Origin: Xestospongia bergquistia
Lineage: Eukaryota; Porifera; Demospongiae; Haplosclerida; Petrosiidae
DNA length: 64,000 nt
Direction: 5' to 3'
Assembly: GCA_963965975.1 (NCBI GenBank)
Contig: OZ014421.1
Location: forward strand, 2,469,001-2,533,000
Shown: one piece after another, positions 11,085-21,769 of the stretch
How positions within the stretch are numbered: the first letter of the stretch is position 1
Layout: each line of letters starts with the position of its first letter
Notes under the pieces: model-generated
What the model saw: the letters and a program-made list of their open reading frames with translations, nothing else
Told to the model about the DNA's origin: nothing
The model's database searches: none
Program-made: the position numbers and the translations under genes

Positions 11085-11516
11085 CTCTAGGTATTATCTG
11101 TAAAAGAATTCATATAACACCATTTGATATTATCATTTACAACTGTATTATCTTGAATTATTGTCTCATTAACTGGAGGAGTAATCACTGATGATTGTTG
11201 CTCCATTGTACTATATGACATATTCCCTGTTACTTCAAATGATGACTGATCATCAGCTCCTCTAGTTATACCATATGCTTTATTTTATACTAATAAAAAC
11301 TCTTATATCACTGGACTAGTCTCACCTCTACTCTCTTTAGTATATATATACTGTGCACTAGTAGAACACAAGGACACACACATGGTACAACTTACTAGTA
11401 TATAGTATTGACCGTTATATATCAAGAATATTACAACAATTAAGATAACAACTATTAGTACTAAGAAGATAATAATACTAATAATAATACCAGCAATAAC
11501 TACATCACTTAGTATT
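11085..11516 (-). pseudogene. Transmembrane helix and cytoplasmic tail of a receptor-like gene
   Basis: About 11507-11396 on the minus strand encodes DVVIAGIIISIIIFLVLIVV followed by more hydrophobic residues and then a GTAAGT donor. That is one long membrane helix. A short exon (about 11358-11327, SAQYIYTKESR) and a tail of about 65 residues (11290-11085, with SFEVTGNMSYSTMEQQSS and VITPPVNETIIQDN) end at a TAG. Order and spacing fit the C-terminal end of a type I receptor. It lies upstream, in the minus direction, of the Ig pieces at 10.1-11.06 kb, so it is either the end of a neighbouring gene or a shuffled piece of the same family. The ectodomain that should precede the helix was not found. 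Confidence 0.5.
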
Positions 11517-11879
11517 AGTCTTCAAATAATAGTATAGTAATAAGGCAGAAAGTATATGGAGCAATAAGTAAAATGAGTACAGCTATTATGAACTGGAACA
11601 ATGGTAGATGACAATCGTTCAGATATTGTACAGTAACATAAATATTCCAGCTTGATAAGTAATATTTAATATAAGATTTGTAGTAATATGTGCGGGTGTA
11701 CTAGACCCTTTAAATAAGTGACAATAAGTTCGCTTGGATAAATGACTACCTTCTAATACTATACTTGAGTAGCCTTTTGATAGTGGAAATGAGTAATTTA
11801 GTCAGTATCTTGCTTGGCATAACTATTATCTCATACAATAAGACTCCAAACTAGTTACTAATATAAAACATAGTTGTTT
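11517..11879. other. Gap between receptor tail and COR fragment
   Basis: AT-rich sequence with no frame I can connect to a family. Confidence 0.4.
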
Positions 11880-12457
11880 TCTTATGGCAAAGCGCTAGGA
11901 ATAATGTAATATACTATGTCATCATCACGTACTTCTGCTATATTACATAAACCATTCAATAGATGTAATAGATCGATCTTTTCAAAGAGACCTGGAGCAA
12001 ATTGAATGGAAATAAGATCTAGTAAATCTTCAGTAAACAAGCCTTTTTGTCGCAGCCTACGATGAGCATCTGGAGGTATAATCTTTCCTTTTTCTAACAG
12101 CTTTTCAGGAAAGTCAACAAATAATATTCGGATTATAGAAGAGAGGCCATCTAGAAGGTACTGAGGATTTGTGAAGATAAGTTGTGAATATGTCTTAAAC
12201 TAGAGAAAGGCAGACAGTGATTTGAAAAAGAAGACAGCAGTTGATAATTGAGGCTTGTTCTTTCTTAACGTCAGTCCAATATCCTCGCATTTAGTTCTCA
12301 ATACAATAAAATGGCCTTCTATGGCTGTTTCACTTATGATATTTGACTCCATTCCAACGGATAGGGACTTTCTTCCTAATGACTGGTTTCTTATGACCCG
12401 TAACGTATGTTCTAATACATGATGACAACTCTTAAGTGTCTTCATCATCATAATCAA
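11880..12457 (-). pseudogene. COR-domain fragment of a ROC-COR-death-domain relative
   Basis: The minus strand reads KCEDIGLTLRKNKPQLS, STAVFFFKSLSAFL, stop, [23 protein letters not shown], and later IIPPDAHRRLRQKGLF, then DDDIVYYIIPSALP. This runs co-linear with the COR region of the intact gene ([43 protein letters not shown]). The in-frame TAG in the middle and another stop just after SALP break it. COR follows the ROC GTPase in ROCO proteins and mediates dimerisation, which is established family knowledge. Identity to the intact copy is only moderate, so this is an old paralogue rather than a recent duplicate. Confidence 0.75.
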
Positions 12458-13382
12458 TGATTGTGTGGCTTTAATACATTAATTAACATACAAAAGGCAT
12501 ATTGATCTAGATGTAAAAGATTGAATAGATAGAACTTAAACGATGCTCAAGTTCTGTCAAAATAGCTTTCACACTATTTGGTATAAGATGCATGATACAC
12601 TACTATTATATATATTACCAGTTTGAATAGCTATAATATTATCACTTAGTGTTGTGAGTAATGAAATTTTATGAGGTGATTAAGCTCCAATTATCATATT
12701 ATTGTCACAGGCAACTTCATTTATGCACTCCTTCCACAATGTATTTTATCATTGTTTACTATAAGCTTAAAGCTCTTCTATAGAAGTTGTATAAGCTGAT
12801 GAATGATTGTTTTCTCCAGATCATTATTCTATGTACATTATATAGTATTAAATAGAGTGTGATTATTGATATTATGATGTTTCTATATATGTTCTTTGCT
12901 AAGTGTGTATTAACATTAAATATTATTAGTTTTCATTACCTGATTGGTAATTATCCCTTCTGTTTTCTAAATTGAGTTTTATTGCTAATAGTGTGATTAA
13001 TGTTGAACCAGATAGTCTTTTTAACCAATTCATTGTCAGTTAGATTACATACATATTTATATATACTCTCTTAATTACTGAATTAATAGCTCATGTACTT
13101 TAATGTCACAAAAGCTAGTATTGTAAACAGTTGACAACATTGCAAAGATGATTATAAAGCTAGAAGATTGTATCCTTAGGAGATCAGATTTTGTCATTTG
13201 AGAGTTATGACAATGATATCAATATTATTAATAACTTAAACAAATATCATCATTCATTAATATAGCTGTTGCTTGCATGATCTGTTTGATATGTTCTGTA
13301 GAATTAAATATGACCAAGTGCCTTTTAGGTAAGAAATCAGAATCATTTTACCAAATAAGAGAGTTTGCATTGTTTTAAGAGA
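12458..13382. other. AT-rich gap, no gene recognised
   Basis: No splice-bounded open frame or family motif is seen in this stretch. Confidence 0.4.
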
Positions 13383-13695
13383 CCAACCAATGTGTTTTGG
13401 ATGCCTCTATCAAAGGAGTTGACCCGTGATGACAAGAAAACATTTGCTTCTACACGTGAGACATCGGTTTTATCATTTGAATGTTGAGTTGTACCTCAGG
13501 TATGTTGCAATTGATGGTTTAATTTGTTGTATCATTTCTTTTTACAGGGTGTGTTTCCTGCTGCTGTACTGGCTTTATTAAATAGAAAAGAGCCTCAACA
13601 CATATTTTAAACACCAATACATATTTTTTTCAGAAAAAGAAAAGGCAGAAACAATAAGTGCAAGTAAACTATTACGAGAAATACCGACACGTAAG
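13383..13695 (+). pseudogene. COR C-terminal fragment of another ROC-COR relative
   Basis: The exon-like segment 13383-13501 reads NVFWMPLSKELTRDDKKTF, then LSFEC, stop (TGA), VVPQ, and then a GTATGT donor. The next segment from 13547 reads GVFPAAVLALLNR. The intact gene has [15 protein letters not shown]...KVVPQ before the same intron position and [13 protein letters not shown] after it. So both intron position and residues are conserved. A third small exon candidate, 13634-13691, reads EKEKAETISASKLLREIP before GTAAGT. The TGA and the short second segment (stop after about 20 codons) mark it as a pseudogene on the strand opposite to the fragment at 11.9 kb. Confidence 0.65.
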
Positions 13696-13699
13696 TCAA

Positions 13700-15170
13700 A
13701 TATTTATCACATAACTCTACCTTTTAAAGTTATAATTGACAGAAGTAATTTTTTTTTATATTGTACTTGTGTTATTTCGTAAATCTAGCAGTAACAACAA
13801 TTGCTTCACTTTTATAATTCAGTTATGTAGTACCAGATATAATAATCACTTTTCTTTACAAACAGAAGAGAAATGAGAACTTTTGTATCTGTTTAATCCA
13901 GTAGCTTCTAACTGAATTTTTTGGTTTAAATTGATTAAAATAAAATTATGAAGTCAACCTGTACACCATAAAAATATGGACATACTCTACAAGTGTTGCT
14001 TTTTTGACCAAATTATATATCTGTATATCTGTCACCTGAAATCGAATCAATTTCCACAATGAAATCATTATTGAAACTTAAAGGAAATTTAAAATATAAT
14101 TATATTTTATTTTCACTTCAAATTAAATCTGCATGTGACATAGGATATGAAAAGAACAATAAAAATAGCCATTTTTAAAATTATAAAGTTTCTGTTTTAT
14201 TTGTGATAGATCTGACATGTGAAAGCTTCAGTCTGCTGTTAGCTACTTTTCCAAGGCAACAGAAATTGAGGCTCAGTCTATGCAGATACTTGTCCCAGTT
14301 GATATTCTTAACATTACAAGTACTCATCAATGTCTATAACTAGAAAGTCACTTCTTCCAAGGGAATATGAAAATTGTAACCCATACCCAAAATATAGGCC
14401 TTTTTAGAGCAAGTGCATGTTTATACTTTATTCTTCTTTCTCCATAAAATGTCACTGATGGTTAACAAAAACTAAGAAAGTTTATCCAAGATCAATATAG
14501 ATGAAGAAGGGCCTCATTTTTTTCATAAGAGTATATTTGTGCATGTAACATTACACACAGAATTAAACAATAAATATGGTACATTCGTCCATAGTTTAAA
14601 ATGTGCTGCTAAATTACGAATTCGAAGTGTACCAAGCACAAAATGGTTACATCAGAGTAGTGTCAGTAATTATAATAATATTTTATACTGTAAGCAAAGT
14701 TAGATAATTATATTAAACTCTGTGCATTGATTCTGATGCACACAAGACTTTTTGGTCTTGTTTTAATCAATATCAAAAACGTATTCAACTCCAATAAAAT
14801 CATATCCGCTATCATTATGTATAGTTTGTAACCAAGCATTCAATGGAAAAGAGACAGATTGTTAAAGTTTTGAATGATCTAACCACAAGTAGATAGTTTT
14901 GTTCTTGTGACAATAGTTTTGAGTTGTTAAAGAGTAATACTTTTTTATCAAAGATTGTTTTTTTCAGTTAATATGACAATTACTCCATTATGTTCATTGA
15001 CTTCTTATCATTTCTAATTTTACTTTCATTTTACTTACAATTTATTAATCAAACAAAATATTTTTAAGGTGCCAAAACCTCTCCGAATATTACCAATCAT
15101 AAGAATCTTCTACAATATTTTGTATTACTTTTGAGGCTCCTGATTAGGCTACAGAAAATAGAAGCTATAT
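13700..15170. other. AT-rich gap, no gene recognised
   Basis: This sequence is very AT-rich with no convincing exon. I see no repeat structure beyond general low complexity. Confidence 0.4.
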
Positions 15171-15179
15171 TAATGAACA

Positions 15180-15770
15180 GAATCACCTCTGTGTAGGAGA
15201 AATTGAGCAGCATTATCCAGATCTAAATGAAGCACTATGTAATAATATACAAGATACAACAGACACATAATATTAGTACTCAGAGAGGGATACAGTGAGA
15301 GCTATTAGTCTGAGACAGTAATTATAGTAATTAGAAAATGCTGGAAAGGAATTAGCACAAAAAAAAAACATTCAGTGTACCATAATTACAGTAGGTGCTG
15401 TTTATAAATGTGATGACATTGCGATACAATGTTTGTTAATCTGTTACTATTGTCATTTATTTCATTGTGACTTTTTAGTAAAGGTTACACTAGATAGTGG
15501 AGCAGTAAGGAAATTAACGAAATTAAGAAGAGAAAATTGCTTAATTCTTTAAGTTTGAATGTGAGTGTGGTATCTATAGAAGAAACAGTACATTCTCTTA
15601 CACCTTTACAAAAATATTAGGAGTCAATGTCAAGTATGGAATATTCAATTCTTGATTTTGTCATTTTGGGGCCAAAAATGGTAAACACTTTCATGTTTGG
15701 ATAGAAAGAGAGAGAGAAATTAAGAACACAGTTCATGCATCATCATCATACTGAAGCAATATATGTATGG
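15180..15770 (+). pseudogene. N-terminal remnant of a DUF7869-type transposon protein
   Basis: Segments at 15374-15720 align by eye to 49519-49870 (ACCATAATTA...GTTGTTTAT, the GTTACACT(A/G)GAT exon start, and AGGAGTCAATGTCAAG). Translated pieces include CHNYSRCCL-like decayed frames and a Cys-containing ECGIYRRNS stretch, equivalent to a GCGYRNGPCSRAF segment in the 49-kb copy. Multiple stops are present. It ends where the long inverted repeat begins, so the element was cut by that repeat or the repeat inserted into it. Confidence 0.5.
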
Positions 15771-15799
15771 ATTTTAACAGTTGACTAACAGAACATATC

Positions 15800-16975
15800 T
15801 TATAGATTATCAATATAATTATATCCAATGATTGTAAAATTAATGTATTAATGTTGTATCATCTATATAATTATATACAATGATTGTATTATTAATGTAT
15901 AAACATTGTATAATTAATATAATTATATACAATGATTGTATTATTAATGTATTAATGTTGTATAATTAATATAGTTATATACAATGATTGTATTATTAAT
16001 GTATTAACATTGTAAAACAGATGTAAATAATACATCGTTTTTATTTAGTAGTTCTACAGTTGTATATTTGATCATAATTAATCCTATGATTGTATTATCA
16101 ATGTATTAACGTTGTAAAACCAATATAAATAATATATCACTTTCTTTAGTAGTTCTACAATTGTATATGTGATGATAATTAATCCTATGATTGTATTATT
16201 AATATATTAACATTGTAAAACTAATATAAACCCATTTGTACCATAAATGTAATTCATTTGAGTGTATACTTGCTGTACAAATTAGGTTTAGGAATGTTTA
16301 GGCCTAGGGGTGATTGTACAATGCAATTGTCATATGTGTACATTCACATACTTTGTGATTTCTTATAAGATGTTTCTTTAATAATGAAAAATTGGCCCCT
16401 GACTGCTAAAACATAGTCAGGGATAAATATAAGAAAGCTAAAAATGATATTATAAGTGAATTGTTGCCAAAAATACCTAGCAAGACCACTTCTTAAATAC
16501 AATACTAGTCTTCTCTTCCTTGGGGGCTCAGTGACGTGTAACACTTACAATATTAATGGCTTAATCTTGTAATAATTGAATTCCAATATCAAATTGTAAG
16601 TTGCCATGGTTCCATAGGAGGGGGCGGTATTCCACAGTATATGCATATACATCATATCCAAGGGGCTTTGAATATTTAGGATTTTTTCAAGTCTAATGAA
16701 CATTATTATTACTTGGTCATTTTCACTGAAAATAGTACAGTGTTGAAATAATATTTTAAAGTAACATTCATTTATGTTTTAATTTGGAATAAATTATTTA
16801 AATAAATATTTCAATCAATTCAAATGTGACATTTATATCTGTTTAATTTGAAAAGACACTATATTGTTCCCCTATTAATTGAATACTCAACTGTATTCCT
16901 ATTCAACTTGTTAACACATCTGGTACCACTGGATACGCTGCAGGTCAATATTACAGCCAGGCGTCACACAACAAA
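15800..16975. repeat. Left arm of a 1.15-kb inverted repeat
   Basis: This arm is the reverse complement of 20143-21290 with high identity. Examples: GCGTCACACA at 16960-16970 pairs with TGTGTGACGC at 20143-20152, and CCTAGGGGTGATTGTACAAT at about 16302 pairs with its complement at about 20780. The outer part of each arm is a minisatellite of AATGATTGTATTATTAATGT-type units (15800-16230). A conserved frame points outward in both arms (GLARYFWQQFTYNI..., minus strand 16344-16544; plus strand about 20570-20734). A 6-bp indel between the arms keeps that frame. Confidence 0.8.
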
Positions 16976-16984
16976 AATGTGCCA

Positions 16985-17275
16985 TGTATTTTTTAGATGT
17001 CATATATATACATGATATATTACATATTTTGTACAATAATTGTAACATTGTTGTAATATATACATTATTAATACCACTGTCATTAATACAATGTATATAT
17101 TACAATTCTTTTTACAACAATTGTAACATTATTGTAATATATACATTGTTAATATCACTGTCGTTTATACAATGTATATATTACAACAATTGTAACATTA
17201 TTGTAATATATACATTATTAATACAATTGTTGTTTATACAATGTATATATTACAATCCTTTTGTCATGATTGTAA
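16985..17275 (+). repeat. Tandem minisatellite (about three units)
   Basis: Roughly 75-90-bp units recur here, each containing AATTGTAACATTATTGTAAT and ACAATGTATATATTACAA. They translate as a repeated hydrophobic peptide, which I take as a by-product of the repeat rather than a gene. Confidence 0.65.
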
Positions 17276-17904
17276 AATTATATTAAATATTTCATCCATA
17301 ATTATACCATTGTATTAACGTTGTAAATTTTCACATTGTGTATTTGTAAGTAATTATATAAAACAAAAATCCAACAGTTTATATACATGAATAATATGAC
17401 TATAATATAATATTGTAAAAAAACCTTGGAAATGACAACAATTTATGTAATATAATCATATTACAACATATAATAATTGTACTTAAAAACTTTGACAGCA
17501 TCCACTGGGGTTTATTTAGGGTGTGGTAAAACAGTGAAAAAATAGTATTTGAGTGATCTCTAGGGGAAAAAAGGAAGTTGGTGAAACAGTTGAATATATA
17601 CAACAATGATTATTTAGTATTCCTCTTTACCAGTAGTCTAATAACCCAATACTCAAGTACAAGTTCACAATACCAAGAAGTGTTTTAGTAAGTTGATTAA
17701 TAAGAAGTACATATTTAGTGTACATTACATTATATTGTTAATAGAAAACCTTAAATAGACTTAGTCAATTAATCCTACAAAATGACACTGTGAAATCTTT
17801 ATTGTCTGTCTTCTTTAGCCTGTTGCAAATGATGCACAGAAAAACTTTGTTTCAGCTATATGTATTAGAAAGGTAAAGGACACAATATTGATACATGTCA
17901 AGTA

Positions 17905-17972
17905 ACAATAGATCAACTGATTTTCTTCAATCTCTAAATTTAGAGATTGAAGAAAATCAGTTGATCTATTGT
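17905..17972. repeat. Perfect 68-bp palindrome
   Basis: Each half is 34 bases. The centre is AAA|TTT at 17936-17941, and every base from 17905 to 17972 pairs with no loop. Symmetry stops at 17904/17973. The half-site begins ACAATAGATCAACTGATTTT. Perfect loopless palindromes of this size are usually unstable, so this looks recent or maintained. Confidence 0.9.
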
Positions 17973-18181
17973 AGCCATGTTTGTACAACAGCAAAGGTTT
18001 TATCAAAGTACACGAAATGATTTTTGTTTCTAAGTAATGGTGTACTACATATATAGATTCTAGAAATGACCTGACACAGGCTTTGTTTTTCTCAATCTCA
18101 ATAATTGAGAGATGAAGTAGACTTTTCTTACGTTGAAACACTCCTTGTAAACCATATATATAATAACACTTCACTACTTTA

Positions 18182-18345
18182 GATTTAAATGATGTTATTA
18201 ATAATTTATTGTATTATAAGAAAGATCAACAGGAAATAGTTACACTTCAAACAAACACAACATATCAACAGTGTGTTAAGAACATCAGAAAAAAAGAACT
18301 GGATTTATGGCAAGATGAGATTCTCATGAATGGGGGTTGGGTATA
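18182..18345 (+). CDS. Unassigned exon candidate
   Basis: After a CTTTAG acceptor the frame stays open for about 54 codons. It starts DLNDVINNLLYYKKDQQ, then has TYQQCVKNIRKKELDLWQDE and ends MNGGWV before a stop. The composition (charged, Trp-containing) is more protein-like than the surrounding AT-rich noise. A further candidate at 18808-18875 (MRLITTYNNHIQQEPWFDIK) ends at a GTTAGA donor. I do not recognise the family. Confidence 0.25.
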
Positions 18346-19149
18346 ATATAACTTTGCAACATAATTAAAGTAGTTGGTTGTAGGTAGAATGGACTGAAGT
18401 GCTTTTGAATCATTTGTGGTCTTTTAATCCAAGGATCAAGTTGGGTTGTGATGTCAAAAGATGGTGGTTAGGATATAACGTCAATGAAGAATGAAATATA
18501 CATGTAAGAGATTAGATAATTGTAATTCTTATTTCTTGTGCAAGAACTTTGTTATGTATTAGATACATGTAGGTATGCAATGATAAGTTATCAAAGGTTA
18601 TTAGGTATATGGGCGTGGCTTTCTAACCTAATACTGATATTTGAAATTTTTCTAACCGTTTAATAAAGTAAATATAGTTAGCTAATACTTAAACTAATGT
18701 AGTCTTTTATTACCTATGACAAATTGGGTGTCTATAGTCTTAGTCTCTATTAATGTTACTATCTGTTGATGTATTATTTTTATATCATCTATCTGTTTGT
18801 TATAGGATCACAAATGAGATTAATTACTACTTATAACAATCATATACAACAGGAGCCATGGTTTGATATAAAAAGGTTAGAAAGTTAGTGTACCACTTAA
18901 CATGTATATATGTATTAGCTGTTAGGTACTTTGTATAATTGTATACAAATGTACATGTAGTTGATTCTTTATAATTGAGATTTCTCTCTCTCATTTCACT
19001 TGCTATGCTCTTATTGATGGTATATCAGTTGATCATAAATCATAAGTAGTACATGTACTATCACAATGAGATATTATAAGCAGTTTATAAGTATGGGCAT
19101 GGCTTACTGATGAATTGGTTCCTATCCCTTCTATATATTGTGTTCAGTA

Positions 19150-19745
19150 ATCTAGTACTTAGCCTTGTACTTAGGTGTTCACAAAAGAACAGAACGCCTG
19201 GTAACTACTGTTTGCACATGCGTTTAATTTACCGAGATTCTTTGGAAAATACTATTCTCTAGGAATCCTCTGTCAACTATGACATTAAAATTTCTTTTAC
19301 CACAATGTTAGATTATTTGTGATGGCTACTTGTAGTACTGATAGAAACTTTTCTGCTGCTCTACTCTCTGATCTAAAGCAGCTAGGAAGGCTAAATCTAT
19401 TTCTTAAAAAAGAGCAAGTCTTGTCCGTTGAGGCTATATATGATGGAAAGATGTCTTGGTGTGGTTTGTATCCCAACAATACCGAACAAGTTTGCCGCTC
19501 TTTTTGCTTCCACTAAATCTCTGCACAATTGACAAACTTGACTAGCCATGCTTAAATTCTTGTAGAGAATGAAGCATCATGAATACAAACCCAGCCCATT
19601 TAGTTGTCATTTAATTTAAAATGTTGTAATGATCCTGTCACTATATTGCATAAATTACACACGTGTGGAAGCAGTAGTTACCAAGCGTTCTTTTTTTTGC
19701 AAATGCCTGGGTACGAGCCTACCTAGTACTAGACCTGGTCTACAT
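19150..19745 (+). mobile_element. Small TIR element carrying a RecQ-like helicase start
   Basis: The ends are imperfect inverted repeats. The left end reads TCTAGTACTTAG ... AGAACGCCTGGTAACTACTG ... GCGTTTAATTTA (19150-19228). The right end, reverse complemented, reads TCTAGTACTAGG ... AGAACGCTTGGTAACTACTG ... GTGTGTAATTTA (19745-19660). About 600 bp overall. A related element sits at about 31225-31870. The element is too short to be autonomous, so it is a deletion derivative or a promoter-capturing MITE. Confidence 0.55.
19321..19540 (+). pseudogene. RecQ-like helicase N-terminal fragment
   Basis: From the ATG at 19321 the frame reads MATCSTDRNFSAALLSDLKQ, then LNLFLKKEQVLSVEAIYDGK. This is the usual lead-in to RecQ-type helicases (F.LK.EQ..A......GKD). 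The next residues should be DVLVWLPTGFGKS. Here GATGTCTTGGTGTGG reads DVLVW in the +1 frame, after which no P-loop is recognisable and a stop follows. So the Walker A motif is lost and the protein is truncated at about 60 residues. Family call from motif memory; function absent. Confidence 0.5.
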
Positions 19746-20056
19746 GAATCCCCTGTCTGTCTCTTGTATTTATTGAACAAACAGCTATTAACAACATAGA
19801 AATTGATATTTTGAGGCACATTTGAAACATTGATATTTTGTGAGTTTTAATTTATCAGTCCAAAGAGTACATAGTATCTATCTAGAGTAGACTTAAAGGA
19901 TATTTAGTTTTATTATCCCACACTTTTTATGTTACTATGTTGAGGTTTATTATATCATCTGTCTGTTATATTTAGGATCAAGAGAAGAGCTGCCAACTTG
20001 ATATGATCAACTATATAGTTTTGTGCTATCCTTTAAGCTTCATTACTGTTAATTTG

Positions 20057-20058
<2 letters not shown>

Positions 20059-20089
<31 letters not shown>
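20059..20089. repeat. (TC)n microsatellite
   Basis: An uninterrupted TC run between the helicase element and the right arm of the inverted repeat. Confidence 0.85.
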
Positions 20090-20093
<4 letters not shown>

Positions 20094-20142
20094 GGATGCT
20101 TCTTAAATAATTATATCATAACTTCAGGCACAGCTAGCTCTT

Positions 20143-21290
20143 GTGTGACGCCTGGCTGTAATATTGACCTGCAGCATATCCAGTGGCACCAGATGTGTTA
20201 GCAAGTTGAGTAGGAACACAGTTGAGTATTCAATTAATAGGGGAACAATATAGTGTCTTTTCAAATTAAACAGATATAAATGTCACATTTGAATTGATTA
20301 AAATATTTATTTAAATAATTCATTCCAAATTAAAACATAAATGAATATTACTTTAAAATATTATTTCTACACTGTACTACGGTCAGTGAAAAGGACCAAG
20401 TAATAATAATGTCCATTAGACTTCAAAATATCCTAAATATTCAAAGCCCCTTGGATATGATGTATATGCTAGAATACCTCCCCCCTATGGAACCATGGCA
20501 ACTTACAATTTGATATTGGAATTCAATTATTACATGCAAAAACAAAATTAAGCCATTAATATCGTAAGTGTCACTGAGCCCCCAAGGAAGAGAAGACTAT
20601 ATTTAAGAAATGGTCTTGCTAGGTATTTTTGGCAACAATTTACTTATAATATCATTTTTAGCTTTCTTATATTTATCCCTGACTATGTTTTAGTAGTCAG
20701 GGGCCAATTTTTTATTATTAAAGAAACATATTAAAAGAAATCACAAAGTATGTGAATGTACACATATGACAATTGCATTGTACAATCACCCCTAGGCCTA
20801 AACACTCGTAAACCTAATTTGTACAGCAAGTATACACTCAAATGAATTACATTTACAGAACAAATGGGTTTATATTGGTTTTACAATGTTAAAATATTAA
20901 TAATACAATCATGGCATTAATTATCATCGCATATACAATTGTAGAAAAGCGATGTATTATTTATAATGGTTTTACAATGTTAATGCATTGATAATACAAT
21001 CATTGGATTAATTATCATCACACATACAACTGTAGAACTACTAAAGAAAAACGATGTATTATTTACATCTGTTTTACAATGTTAATACATTAATAATACA
21101 GTCATTGTATATAATTATATTAATTATACAATGTTTATACATTAATAATACAATCATTGTATATAATTATATTGATGATACAACATTAATATATTGATAT
21201 TACAGTCATTGGATATAATTATATTGTTAATACAATGTAAATCATTGATGATACAATCATTGTATTTTATTAATATTGATTTTAACGTAA
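20143..21290. repeat. Right arm of the 1.15-kb inverted repeat
   Basis: Reverse complement of 15800-16975, separated from it by about 3.2 kb. The inner edge is TGTGTGACGCCTGGCTGTAA and the outer part is the AATACAATCATTGTATATAA-type minisatellite. The plus strand holds the counterpart of the outward-facing frame (RNGLARYFWQQFTYNI, then a hydrophobic run and a TAA). Confidence 0.8.
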
Positions 21291-21594
21291 ATATTACAAT
21301 CATAAGATTATTGTCAGATATTTTTATCACTAATATTCTGTAATTGTGAAATTTCATCCATAAAACCATCAATATTACATCCATTGGTAAATATGCTACA
21401 TAGATAGTAATACAACTGATGTAAATATATTATTTCCAAACATCGTAAACTTTTTTCCCTGTGTTAAGCAATTATCATTCAATTTGTTCAGTAACTCAGG
21501 AAGGGATAACACGTATTATGTCTGATATGCAGTATGTAAGTATATACTTATGTTGTATTGCAACACACACATGTTCTTCTTGTTGTTGTTTTAG

Positions 21595-21764
21595 GTATTC
21601 CAGACATGGACTTATCCATTGGAATGTCAAAGTAGAGGATAAAAATGACTTTGACGTCTACAACATGTGGACACTACAGATACTGATGGCAGTTTGCCTT
21701 CGCTCACACAACAATCTCCTATATATGCCTGAAGAATCCGTTAATGAAGATCAATATAGAAAGG
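21595..21764 (+). CDS. Unassigned exon candidate
   Basis: A TTTTAG acceptor and a GTATAA donor bound a frame reading SRHGLIHWNVKVEDKNDFDV, then MWTLQILMAVCLRSHNNLL and PEESVNEDQYRK. This is protein-like, but I do not recognise it, and no neighbouring exon joins it convincingly. Confidence 0.3.
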
Positions 21765-21769
21765 TATAA

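Noticed and set aside
15800-16230. CRISPR-like spaced repeats
   Set aside because: The units are AT-rich, drift in length and adjoin each other without unique spacers; this is a eukaryotic minisatellite.
16984-17286. A 100-codon repetitive hydrophobic frame
   Set aside because: The peptide repeat simply mirrors the tandem minisatellite unit, with no other sign of coding.
17815-18174. A 119-codon open frame on the minus strand
   Set aside because: It runs through the perfect palindrome, so part of its sequence is dictated by symmetry. It has no splice signals or family motif, and the AT-rich composition makes chance frames of this length possible.
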